A DNA stretch of 64,000 bases from positions 9,614,962 to 9,678,961 of the forward strand of contig CM038720.1 in assembly GCA_021613375.1 (NCBI GenBank), read 5' to 3'. The position numbers were made by a program, and so were the translations under genes. Below the pieces are notes generated by a model. It did no database searches and had not been told where the DNA came from. It worked only from the letters and a program-made list of their open reading frames with translations. The DNA is from Megaleporinus macrocephalus (lineage: Eukaryota > Chordata > Actinopteri > Characiformes > Anostomidae). The stretch's first letter is position 1. Every line of letters begins with the position of its first letter. Positions 11,346 through 21,650 of this stretch are shown here, one piece after another.

Positions 11346-11877
11346 CGATATGGTGTACGTGTGTGATCTTAAAACCGTTGCGGTCCTAATGATACTGAAC
11401 GGCCTTGTAAGAGTAACTCTTATGAGTTAAATTGTCAGGAGCGACCGAATTTCTCCCGGCCGGCTCTGCGTCTGCCTGTTCGGCGGCAGGGGGGATGCAG
11501 GCCTAGTTTTCCATTACATCTGAGCGCAAGTGAGAGCTCATTTAAAGCGGGATGCTCAGTGGATTTTAAGTCATGCTACAGTGATTGCTGTTTATTTTCT
11601 CACTGCAGTGGCGGCGACGAGTGCGAGGGGGAGGATGAGGCTTGCCAGAGCGAGAAAGAGAGAGCGCGAGAGAGAGAGAGGAAGAGAGGAACGTGTGCGT
11701 TCAAAATATACCTCCTTGGCAACCTGCGGCGTCACATCCTTGACTAATGGCAGCATCGTTTAATGTACACTCAAACGAGACAAGCATTAAATCAGGACTA
11801 TGGAACACATACACTGGAGGTGTCAGAGACCAGGCCTGGAAATAATGAAAGTTCTCTCCTGCTTTATTGACCACTAA
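11346..11877. other. Intergenic, GC-moderate, no gene seen
   Basis: Contains a short GA microsatellite at about 11655-11690 and an otherwise single-copy block. The small frames here show no recognised similarity. Confidence 0.5.
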
Positions 11878-12764
11878 CTGAGGATCTTTCAATTCCCAGT
11901 TTAGTAAGGTCCAGTTGGAGGAGGTTTCCTCAGACCAAGGTCTGGACCATCATAACTTCTAACGTGTGTTCTGATTCAGCGGTGTATCCTGTTTACTGAA
12001 GTAGTCTAGTATCAGCATCTTATACCATCAGCTACTGAAGCACCAACACATCACACATACCATTCAGTATATTTCAGTATATTTACTGTTTAAATGCTGA
12101 ACTGAAACAAGGACTACATTAAGAAAACAGAATGCTTTTGAAAAAAAGTGCATCTTAAAGTGTTTATTTATAGAGAAAGTAAATAAAACTTGGTCTTTTT
12201 GTTAACTCAGCTTCACAGATTAACATGTTGGTTGTACAGAGCGGTGTTCTCCAAAACTAGACGAGCAGGTCCATTCCAGAACCGTTCCTGTTAAACACTC
12301 AGTTTTCTCTGTTCACTTTTCTGTTTTTAGAGCTCCTTATTCTTTCTGACTCGCTTTAGTCTCCGGCTGCTGCTCCTCGCTTCGTACCTCGCCTGTGTGC
12401 AAAGATCTGATTGGCTGAGGAGCCTTGTGTGATCTCACAGTGCACACGATTGGTCTCGGAGTTCACTGCGCCGTAAAACCCGTATACCATAAAGACAAGA
12501 AAAGCTCCACCGCTTAAAGCTTAAATTTGGTTTAATTCACAAGATGTATTTTCACTCTAACAAACCTTATAGGTTGAACACTTGTCAGTGAAACTGAATT
12601 CAAATAATAAGCAATCTAAATGTCATTTTCCAAGCAAGTGTAGCGCCATCTTGTCCCAGCGCTGGGTGTGACATCACGAGGTTGGTTCAGGAACACCTAG
12701 TTCATATAAACTACTAGCGTACATTAGTTTCTTAACGAATAATAAAAGTCAAACCAAAAATCGA

Positions 12765-12930
12765 TGCAAAGGGGGCCACTTTTGTATTGCCCCCGGGTGC
12801 AGCAATGAGTTTTACAGGGTGAAGAATCAGAGAAAGATTGTTCACTTTCATACCTCCGCCTCTTAAGCGGACAGCGGTTCTTCGGCGTTGGCTTGTGGCG
12901 CTGAAGTGCGAGAATCAGCTACATTTATAG
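12765..12930 (+). pseudogene. THAP-domain fragment, frameshifted
   Basis: The first frame reads HFCIAPGCSNEFYRVKN and then IVHFHT, and a one-base shift near 12856 continues as PPLKRTAVLRRWLVALK before a stop at 12928-12930. The Cys-x4-Cys pair and the HFH-PLK-W-L pattern are those of the C2CH THAP DNA-binding domain. The closing Cys-x2-His is not present as such; the sequence after the stop (RVSTW) may be its decayed remnant. THAP domains occur in host regulators and in P and Kolobok transposases. With TTAA at both edges, transposon origin is the likelier reading. Confidence 0.7.
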
Positions 12931-13080
12931 AACCTGCTGTTGACGGGCCGCTCCAGGGTTTCCACCTGGACTTTGCGTAGAGAGAGCATAGACACCTCCA
13001 AAACGTCTCGCTCACAGCAAAGCATTTGTTAAGTTCGGCTCAGGGTTATGCAGGGAAGGTCTCTGAGCTAATGGTCCACG

Positions 13081-13310
13081 TTAGCCTCCTGATAGCAAAT
13101 CGACTCGGCTGCACCTGCATCTGCACCAGGTAGTGTTACTGACCCTCTCCACCTGTACGGGAACCGCTGGCTGCTCCTCTGTACAAATCGGAGTTTGTAC
13201 CACTAATCTCCTTCTCCTCACCGGCTCGAACGCATAAGCCATTGGGTTTCTAGGAATCTGATCAAAACCCCTTTCAGCTTCGTCTTCTTCCATAGTGTGG
13301 CAAACAACAA
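13081..13310 (-). pseudogene. Possible P2X7-ballast-like cysteine domain fragment
   Basis: On the minus strand an open stretch reads PRNPMAYAFEPVRRRR and later VSNTTWCRCRCS. The order YxFEP, a variable linker, then NTxWCxCxxC resembles the start of the cysteine-rich C-terminal domain of P2X7-type receptors, which is present in many stand-alone fish proteins. The frame then stops; a CC-containing stretch continues in another frame near 13033. It lies inside the TTAA-bounded insert, converging on the THAP fragment. The match is by memory of motif spacing only. Confidence 0.4.
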
Positions 13311-13721
13311 GCTCTTTTCCTAAACCATGACTGTTATGCTCCTGGGCTGTCTTCAACCAACCAACCAACCAACCAACCAACCTCGTGACGTCATCAGTTC
13401 TGCACGGGCAAAAGCATAGGGTAGTAACAAACTTAAATATATGATAATTTAATATGTAAACATTTTATATGAAAAATGTCCCTCCCAAATATATTTCATC
13501 ATATTTAATTCCATAGAAAACTCATACAAACTGAAATGTTTTATGTCCACCTTAAAATAAACACACTCAAAATTAAATCCTTCTCTATAGTTTATCAGTT
13601 TGGGTCCGCTTTGGACAACGTCTGGGTCCAGATCCGGACCACGGTTCGCCTATTAGTGACCCCTGCCCTAAACCTTTAAGCTAAAGCTAAACCCTGGCTG
13701 GTCACAGCCATGACACTTTGC

Positions 13722-13762
13722 TTCTCTCTCTCCCTCTCTCTCTCTCTCTATCTCTCTTTCTT
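13722..13762. repeat. (CT)n microsatellite
   Basis: CTCTCTCT run between the two hAT copies at 11.9-13.7 and 14.2-15.8 kb. Confidence 0.9.
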
Positions 13763-14107
13763 TTGTCCCACGTATGGCGCTTAAAGTGTTGCAAATGATC
13801 CGAAACTGAACTGTTTGGTCTAAAAATGTCACCAGCTGCATTCATTGACCTCGTCTGACATGTTTGAGGGAGGTTAATCTGCGCATCCCTGCCTAGAAAG
13901 GCCAAGTGCGTCAGGTGTCAGTTTTCAGCGTGTAATCCCACTTGCAAATATTCAAAATCCCATCGTTCCTGCTCGACGCCAACCGGGCTCTTTCAGCAGT
14001 CACATTGGGGAAGGATGCATTGGCCCTCATTAGAGATGGCGAGATAGCGTCTATTCTTTTGTGACACTGATACCAAAAGCTTTGAATGTCTGCTAAAACC
14101 GATGACT

Positions 14108-14176
14108 GACAGCTATAACGTTAAAACCACCTCCCTATATCTACACACACTGTCCATTACATCAGCTCCACTGACC
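14108..14176 (-). repeat. Family A repeat, terminal fragment
   Basis: The reverse complement ends GGTGGTTTTAACGTTATAG, the same terminus seen at 16600-16640, 33050-33090 and 53880-53935. This is the end of a common fish interspersed repeat, probably a nonautonomous DNA transposon. Confidence 0.6.
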
Positions 14177-14384
14177 ATATAGTACAGAGGTCACTTATAG
14201 GCGGACCGTGGTCCAGGTCTGGATTTTAGACTGTGTTTATTTTAAGAGGCGAGCTTTTCTGGTCTTTGCGGTATACGATATTTGCAGTGCAGTAACCTCA
14301 CAGACCAATCACGTGCATAGTAAAATCACCAAACGTGCTCCTCAGCCAATCAGATCTGTGCAAATGAGGTAGGGCCAATGCCAA

Positions 14385-14858
14385 TGCACTGACCTCCTCC
14401 ATTACCACAACCCTTCCCATAGCCTTCGTTCCTCTGAGGCCAATTCTCTGTCCATTCCCATTAGGACTAAGCACCGGACCTGGGGTGATAGAGCCTTCTC
14501 CTTAGCTGTGCCCTTCTTACGGAATGCTCTGCCAAAATCTATAAGAGACTGCTCAGATCTTTCTAAATTAAAATCTCTCCTCAAATCCCACCTTTTCAGA
14601 TCGGCTTTTAATCTGTAACGTCATACCTTGTTTATATTTGTACTTTTCGAATTTTTATGTTTTTCTTTCTTTTCGTATATGCCCTTATGCTGCTTGCTCC
14701 CATCTCCACTTTTTTATTTATTTATTTTTTCACTTGTGTATTATATATTGGATACGATTCTATCTTGTACTGTGTTGTTTGTAAAGTTGTTTGTAAAGCG
14801 TCTTTGAGTTTCTTGAAAAGCACTATCTAAATAAAATGTATTATTATTATTATTATTA
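14385..14858 (+). mobile_element. LINE 3' end (L2/CR1-like) inside the hAT copy
   Basis: Encodes the decayed C-terminus of a non-LTR reverse-transcriptase polyprotein (WGDRAFSLAVPFLRNALPKS, then LKSLLKSHLFRSAF). A noncoding tail follows, with AAGCGTCTTTGAGTTTCTTG and a terminal (ATT)n run at 14841-14858. Tails with short tandem repeats are typical of this LINE group. It is 5' truncated, as most copies are. The family name is not certain. Confidence 0.75.
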
Positions 14859-14927
14859 AATTCGGGAGTGAGGCGTGCATACAGGCGAGAAGCAACAGTC
14901 AGAGAGTAAAGCGAGTCAGGCGGCGTG

Positions 14928-15077
14928 CTCTTAAAAAGAAAAGTCGATGGTGAAAAATTAGTTTTTAACCAAGAATGGACCGAGACAGAGATGTTTATAC
15001 TTTCCACAGATAGCTCGAAACCAACATGTCTCATATGTTCTGAGACCGTGGTGCCAAGTAAAAGCAGCCATGTATCT
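14928..15077 (+). pseudogene. BED-finger hAT transposase N-terminal fragment
   Basis: Reads KRKVDGEKLVFNQEWTETEM, then KPTCLICSETV, the opening of the ZBED/GTF2IRD2-like hAT transposases. These begin KRKVD, have an aromatic xxW motif, then a Cys-x2-Cys BED finger. The matching histidines are lost because another repeat inserts after SSHVSHVH. This decayed copy is the only protein evidence for the identity of family H. Confidence 0.7.
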
Positions 15078-15081
15078 CATG

Positions 15082-15332
15082 TCCATCCATCCATCCATCC
15101 ATTATCTTACACTTTATCCTGTTAGTCGGGGTCACAAAGGGGGGCTGGAGCCAATCCCAGCATCATCAGGCGAAGACGGGGTACACCATGGCCAACACAC
15201 ACTCACACTATGGGCAGTTTAGAGTGAGCGATCAACCTAACATGTGTTTGGACTGTGGGAGGAAACCGGAGTACCCGGAGGAAACCCACTGAAGCACGGG
15301 GAGAACATACACACTCCACACAGAACGTTCCG
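15082..15332 (+). repeat. Common fish interspersed repeat with CCAT-rich head
   Basis: Starts with four CCAT tetramers, then a GGGGTCACAAAGGGGGGCTGG core, and ends TGTGGGAGGAAACCGGAG, CCCGGAGGAAACCCAC and GGGGAGAACATA. This composite is widespread in fish genomes and is probably a retrotransposon tail; I am not sure of its class. TGTATCTCAT before and ATGTCTCAT after the insert may be its target duplication. Confidence 0.7.
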
Positions 15333-15839
15333 GATGTCTCATATCTGTGTGAGAATGGTTCTAACACAATTTCAGCCCAGGTTTAAAGTCCTGGTTGGAC
15401 AACCAAGAGCTCACTTCCCTCACTGAACAAGAGAAAAGTGTGGAATACAAGAGAGAGATCAACTGTGAAACTCAGTTAACAAGACTAAACATTTTATTTC
15501 CTTTTTTATTATAAATAAACACTTTATGATGCACTTCTTTTCAAAAACATTTTAAATTTAGTCCTTGTTTTTACTTAAAGTAATTTAAAAAAAGCATTTA
15601 TTCAGTTCAGCATTTAAACAGTAAATATACTGAAATATACTGAAGGGTATGTGTGATGTGTTGGTGTTTCAGTAGCTGATGGTATAAGATGCTGATGCTA
15701 GGCTACTTCAGTAAACAGGATACACCACTGAATCAGAACACACGTTAGAAATGATGGGGGTCCGGACCTTGGCCTGAGGAGATCTCCACTAGGTGGACCT
15801 TACTTAGGAGCTACATCTGATCGCTGCATGAATAAATTG

Positions 15840-16640
15840 TTTATCCACTTTTAACCTGTTCTTTAATAGTCAGGACCTCCAAAGGACCACCAAAGAGCAT
15901 GTACTATTTAGATGGTGGGTCATTCTCAGCATTGCAGTGACACTGACATGGTGGTGGTGTGTTAGTGTGTTTTGTGATGATATGAGTGTTTAAACACCTC
16001 AGTGTCACTGCTGGACTGAAAACAGTCCCCCAACCAGCAACGTCCAGCCAACAGTGTCCTGTGGGCAGCGTCCTGTGACTCCTGATGAAAGACTACAGGA
16101 TAGCTTTTTACACACAGCACAAGTTCACAGGGAGTAAACCCCTGACTTCTGATTTCAGGAGGATGTGACATCGGTCTTCAGAGCCACTCCTGGGCTCAAA
16201 AACAGCTTTCACACTTGACCAACCACATATGACCGGTACTGGGTCCAGAGTAAAAGCTGTAGTTGCCCTTAGATGGGTGTGATAAGCCCCTGTGCTTGGC
16301 TTGAACCTCACTTCCCTGTATGAAGAGAAGAACCCTGAACTTACATGAACTGTGTGTGTGTGTTTGCTTTGTTACCCTATTCTTTAAAGGTCAGGACCAC
16401 CACAGAACAGGTACTATTAGGGAGGTGGATCATTCTCAGTACTGCATATGGCGGTGCTGTGTTAGTGTGTGTTGTGCTTGTGTGAGTGGATCAGACAGAG
16501 TGTTTAAACACCTTAGTGTCATTACTGGACTGAGAATGCTCCACCAACTAAAACTATTCGGCCAACAGTGTGAGCAGTGATAAAATAAACATGTGTATAG
16601 ATATAAGCAGGTGGTTTTTATGTTATGGCTGATGGGTGAG
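15840..16640 (+). repeat. Family A repeat, two copies in tandem
   Basis: Two related blocks, about 15850-16110 and 16375-16640. Both begin TTCTTTAA, GTCAGGACC, continue with GTGGxTCATTCTCAG and TGTGTTAGTGTGT, then GTTTAAACACCT and AGTGTCA. The second ends with GGTTTTTATGTTATGGCTG. No coding capacity is seen. It is probably a nonautonomous DNA transposon family. Confidence 0.7.
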
Positions 16641-16854
16641 TATATTCTTGTAAAAGAAGAGCAATACAGTGCAATAGAGTTTATAACTGATGTACAAACA
16701 TGTCGGACATGCCATCAGCATATCAGAGTACAGCTCTGTTGGACTATGAATTATTTTAACTGTGCATTTTGAGATGTATTATGTTTTCTTGAAACAAAAA
16801 GTGTCTGTTTTTAAAGCATTTTAAAGCATATTATGTTTTGTTTAAATACTGTTC

Positions 16855-18300
16855 AAGACAAACACCAGAATACCCATCATTGTTGACAGGTGTGTACTGC
16901 TTTTGCAGCATGGGAGGGGGTCTTATCCTTCCCCTTTCATCACTCATTGCTTACTAGCAGCTCAACATTTACTACACAGAGAGCCCTCTAGGCTAACATG
17001 CTCAGGCTACTAGTTCTTTGTATACTAGCTACACCTGACATAACCAGGAGAAGGAGATGACCACCCTCTTGCAGACTGAGAGGGACGAGGTGGATTCGTT
17101 GGTAGGTCAGTGTCTGAACTGGGTTCTGACTCTGGAGGCTCAAACATGTACAGCTGTACAAGTCCAATAAAGCTGCTAGTCTGAACATCCATTATTCAGC
17201 TCAATGGCTGCAACTGCACCGTTTCTCACAACTCGTTGCTCACTAGCAGCTCTACATTTACTACACTGAGAGCCCCCCTGCTACTCCTCTGCTAGCTACA
17301 CCTGGCATAACCAGGAAAAAGAGATTTGCACACTGAGAGGAACAAGGTTAGGGTTGGTAGGTCAATGTCAACTGAATTGGATTCTGGATCTGGTGGCTCA
17401 AACATGTACAGCTAGTACAGCTAGCCAAGTCATAGGCTAAGAGTCCACCCCAACTCCCAGACCAGCTGCCATCTTTGTTGACAGGTGTGAACTGCTTTTG
17501 CAGCTTAGGAGGAGGTCTTATTCTTCCCCTTTAATCAATCAATCAATCAACCTTTGTTTTAACTCGGGAATACATTGAGGTTGACAATGTCCCAGAGCAT
17601 TACAATTATTAAACAAAAAGGGATTGAAAATAAATTAAAATGAATTTTAATGAGTACTGAAAATGTAAAAGAAACAATAAGAACAGAGACTAAATTAGAT
17701 AAGATAAATCGTAAAAGAAATACAAATAAAAAACTGAATAAAAACTGAATATAAACGTAAATATAAATATAGTAGTAAAACATAAAATAGTGAAAAATAT
17801 ATATATATTAAAAGTAATAAGATAGCAATATTAATAATAATAGAGTAATAAAAATATAAAAAATAAATAAATAAACTGAATATCAAAATCATTCAACTGT
17901 TTACTAAAAACTGTAACTATCATCCCTCATGGCTTACTAGCAGCTCAACATTTACTACACCAAGAGCTCCCCAGCTAACAGGCTCAAGGCTACTTCTCTT
18001 GTAGCTTACACTAGCTACACCTGGCATAACCAGGAGAAAGAATTGACCAGCCTGTTGCACACTGAGAGGAACAAGGTTAGGGTTGGTGGGTCAGTGTCCA
18101 AATTATATTTTGTTTAAACACTGTTCAAGATAAACACCAGAACAGCCATCCTTGTTGACAGGTGTGAACTGCTTTTGCAGCTCGGGAGCCCCTTTCATTA
18201 CTCACTGCTCGCTAGCAGCTCAACATTTACTACACCCCCGGACTAATAGGCTCAGGCTACTACTTCTCTGTATGTTAGCTACACCTGAATTGACTAATTA
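16855..18300. repeat. Local tandem duplication, about 280-290-bp unit, four copies
   Basis: The landmark CTAGCAGCTCAACATTTACT occurs near 16950, 17241 (one mismatch), 17935 and 18209, each followed by CTAGCTACACCTG. GTTGACAGGTGTGAACTGC recurs near 16885, 17478 and 18157. The third interval is stretched by an AT-rich insert (17556-17905) that starts after an AATC tetramer run. No coding capacity. Confidence 0.8.
17537..17905. repeat. AATC microsatellite and AT-rich insert
   Basis: An (AATC)n run at 17537-17552 is followed by TTTTAACTCGGGAATACATT and a long A/T-rich stretch. It interrupts the 285-bp tandem block. Translated frames here are low-complexity. Confidence 0.6.
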
Positions 18301-18499
18301 ACTAATACAGCCCTTCTCAGCACCTTTATTATTATTAGTCACACATACTCATGTGACCTTCACTCATTTCGCATTATATTACACTCGAGCTATTTTATCA
18401 TACTTAAAATTGAATTAGTTACAAGATTAGAGGAGTTTATTTATTATTTTTATTCTCAATGATATCCGATCATTAATTATCTATTGTAGAAAACGCAGG

Positions 18500-19440
18500 A
18501 CGTCTATGAAAAGCCTCGCTCCCAGTCGCGAGGAGCAATTATTGTTTCCAGGCTGCCGCCATCCTCTTCACAAAGTGAGGAACGACTACAATAGCTGGAT
18601 CATTGTGCTTGTGACATCTGCCGCGTGTGCCGTTGAAACGTTCGTACGCATCACACAAATAAATAAATAAACAAATAAATAAATAAATAGGGGAAAAAAC
18701 TTGAATGAGATGTTTACGGAGTATCTGTGGCTGTGCGCGTGCGTGTGTGTGTGTGTCTCGAGCCGGCCGTGTTTACTGTTGTGCTGTTTGAAATGCAGCT
18801 CAGCCTTCAGCGCCGCACGAGCCGTGCTCTTCCTCGCGGCCGCCAGCTGAGATCTCTTTTCACCAGTAAAATAATAATATATCAGCTCCCTTTTCGCTGC
18901 ATATTAATGCAATCAGCCCATTGCTTGGCAATTCCGACGCATAGCATAAGCTATTCAGAGTTCGGTGATGGGCTGCTATTTATAAAGTGGCTGCGGATGA
19001 GGGTGCCGATCCAACACTGGGAGTAATATCCGATACGTGACTCATGACCAGCGGCGGCAGCCTATGGGAGAGAAAATAGAGCTCGACATCAATTCGGAGA
19101 TGCATAGTAAATATAGCAGCTGGTGAGTAAAGACAGCGTGGCGGGACGCTTTATCACGTCTGACTGTATAAGACAGAATCCCTCTTGTTAGAAGGAGAAA
19201 GGAAGCTGCCGCTCTATCGCCGCGCGGCAAGGCCCACATTCGCCCCAATGTGCCTCGCAGTCACAGTGGCATCTGCGTTTGATTAATGAACGGATAAAGT
19301 ATTTAAAGGAGGGTTTAATTTTTAATGCCCTACATCTGTTAGACGCCTCCGACAGATCAATACGCAGCCTTTACACTTACATAAATCTACCAGCAGATTC
19401 CCTTCCGTGTGTGTGTTTTATTTCCGGCGTCGTGCCCGTT
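18500..19440. promoter_or_regulatory. Candidate conserved noncoding block
   Basis: About 900 bp of single-copy, GC-balanced sequence in a repeat-rich desert. It holds clustered homeodomain/POU-type words (ATATTAATGCAATC, TTTGATTAATGAACGG, TTTATAAAG) and CpG-rich stretches (CGCGGCCGCCAGC). A 99-codon frame at 18727-19023 has no recognised similarity. A (TAAA)n microsatellite sits at 18657-18690. The texture suits a developmental enhancer; this is inference. Confidence 0.3.
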
Positions 19441-19789
19441 TCCGTTCAACATTGAGACGAGAAGCGTGCGCCGTAATAGGACGGAGGGAAGTATCGTGAA
19501 GGGAAATGAAGCTGTCTGGATGACACTTGAATGTATTTCCTAGTATGGGGTGGGGGCGGGGAGAACGCACACGATGCCTTCATTAGAAGGTCAAGCTGAT
19601 ACGGTGAAGCGCATGCATGTTCGCAACCCTGCCATGCGGACTTGAGGGACACTGCGTTTGGGCCCCCCACCGCCCTGCAAAGCGATAGTCACCTTAACAA
19701 GGAGAAAGAACAGGTGATTCATGGTGATACTTAGAAGAGCTCCAGCACAACAAACAAGTCATACGCTGTTCCAAATATATTGTAGGGCC

Positions 19790-20480
19790 TAGTTCTTTTT
19801 GGTTTCTTGCAAGATCCAGTTTCTATGAAGAACCTTCCCAAAGTTAAAAGAACCTCCACGTAATAGGAAAGCTTTTACGCCAATTCAAAAGTAGGACACT
19901 AATTTTTAAAAACATAGGAAAGCCACTGAAACCGTGTGGTGGGAGTGTTCATTGTTTATTGATTGACCAGCCAGACCACCAAAACTGTCCCCCAATCAGA
20001 TGAACAACACAGAGAGAAGCTGGAAGATCCTTTTTCTAAAGAACCAGTTTCTATGAAGAACCTTCCCAAAGTTAAAAGAACCTCCACGTAATAGGAAAGC
20101 TTTTACGCCAATTCAAAAGTAGGACACTAATTTTTGAAAACATAGGAAAGCCTCTGAAACCTTGTGGTAGGAAGTGTTCATTGTTTATTGATTGACATGC
20201 CAGACCACCAAAACTGTCCCCATCAGATGAACAACACAGAGAGAAGCTGCAATCTTGGTTCAGACCTGAAAACATCCACAGGTGTTTCTGTCCGCCCTTC
20301 CTCTATATGAAGAAACCTCAGTGCTATGGGTCTGAAAGGATGTGTGGTAGTTCAATAAGAAGCTCCTCACTGAGAAAAGCTTTTACGCCAGTTTTAAAAG
20401 TAGGACCCGTTCGTTTTTAAGAACGTAAGAAAGCCTTAGATCTCTCTGAAACCGCGTGGTAGGAAATGTTCGCTGATGTA
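19790..20480. repeat. Tandem duplication, about 220-bp unit
   Basis: Two near-identical copies, about 19815-20028 and 20040-20250, share AGAACCTTCCCAAAGTTAAA, GCTTTTACGCCAATTCAAAA and AGACCACCAAAACTGTCCCC. Partial copies follow at 20375-20480 and 20765-20825. No coding sequence is recognised. Confidence 0.85.
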
Positions 20481-21650
20481 CGTCGATATAGCGAGAAGCA
20501 ACTTTTCCCCCTCGTCATTAAATATTCACATAATGCAAAGGGCGGCTAGAGTTTATGGCTGATGTACAAATGGGCTTTTTGGAATAAATATTTTTATGAT
20601 CGAAAATCAATTTTTCAGAGCCCGCCTGAAAAATCACTTCATTTCCAGCTGAGACGGAGGAGATTAGATACAAGATTATCCACTTGTATAAGAAACAAGA
20701 AGGACTAAAGAAAGAAAACAACAGGAGCCCTCAAACCTCAGCTACAGGGAAACATGGGGATCCTGGAAGACCAGCTAGACCACCAAAACTGTCCCCATCA
20801 GATAAACAACAGAGAGAGAGAAGGGGGTTCGTGTGCACATGAAGCTTCGAGAAATAAATTTTTTTGAACCAGCTGGAGGGAAAGCTTCAATGCTTGGAGA
20901 GGCTTCATCTGGCCATCACTAAAGAATACAAGAAACTAGAAATACTGACATACTGGCAAAGTAACAAGAAAAAAATCAAAGTTATGCTGATCATACAATA
21001 ATAGTAGCTGTAGTAGTTGCATGCAGGGGCGCGTTCCTTGCGGCTTCCCGTTTGGCGGTGAAAAGAGCTCTCCTATTGGTTGTCAACAATGTTCACGTCA
21101 CTAATTGCGTGAGCCAAGACATAAGACTTATGATAATATTAAACACGCTTGATTTTATCGGAACGCTCGGATGAGAAAAAATTTTACTTAAACCGGCAGT
21201 CTGGACCACCTTATACTAAGTGATGAAGATGACTCGAGCACGACAATTCCAGCAAGACTCTCTAGAAATTTGTCTGTGAGCGTAAAATCGTTTGAAAATC
21301 GTTTGGTGTAAGGCCAGCATTAAACATCAATCCAAAATCAAAAAACAGGAAACATGACACTCACTAACATGGAACAAGATCAAACTAATCAAGCAAAGAC
21401 TAAGCACACAAGCAAGGATATATATATATATATACACACACACAGGAACTAACAACGAACACCAGAGGGTATCAAGAGGGCGCAAACACTAAGCAGGTGA
21501 GGGGCGGAGACACGGAGGACATGACTGAAATGTAACAGAAGTACATGGACTTGACAGACTGTGACAGTTAGACATCAGCCAAGCCTGGTATGTAGTCTAT
21601 GAGTCTCCATTGTGCAAGTTACTGTTGTACAGAAAAGATAAAGTTTACTA
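20481..21650. other. Intergenic, no gene seen
   Basis: Only short frames. A small (TA)n(CA)n microsatellite lies at 21419-21443. Confidence 0.6.

Larger units (their letters stand above)
12518..13551 (+). mobile_element. THAP-bearing insert flanked by TTAA, Kolobok-like
   Basis: Intact family H copies read CCGCTTAAAATAAACAC here. In this copy the TTAA occurs on both sides of about 1034 bp of foreign sequence, as expected from a 4-bp TTAA target duplication. The insert holds a THAP zinc-finger fragment. TTAA duplications together with THAP-domain transposases are typical of Kolobok elements; piggyBac also uses TTAA but lacks THAP. I could not see clear terminal inverted repeats, so the class is an inference. 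A short AACC tetranucleotide run lies at 13357-13382. Confidence 0.55.
11878..13665 (-). mobile_element. hAT-family element (family H), copy 1, with an insert
   Basis: Reverse-orientation copy of the same element found at 14185, 33860 and 38241. The right end is CAGGGGTCACTAATAGG on the minus strand. It carries the family's characteristic ATATTTCAGTATATTTACTG and AACTAGACGAGCAGGT segments. It is interrupted at TTAA (12514-12517) by a 1.03-kb insert and resumes at TTAAAATAAACAC (13552). The left end is degenerate. No transposase is left in this copy. Confidence 0.8.
14185..15815 (+). mobile_element. hAT-family element (family H), copy 2, with nested inserts
   Basis: Plus-orientation copy starting CAGAGGTCACTTATAGG. 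It shares segments with the copies at 33860 and 38241, and it is interrupted by a LINE tail (14385-14858) and a second repeat (15082-15332). It alone keeps a piece of BED-finger transposase coding sequence (14928-15077), which identifies the family. The right terminus is eroded. Confidence 0.75.

Noticed and set aside
16650..16675. miR-301/130-like seed (CAGTGCAATA)
   Set aside because: Only a short match in repeat DNA; no hairpin arm seen.
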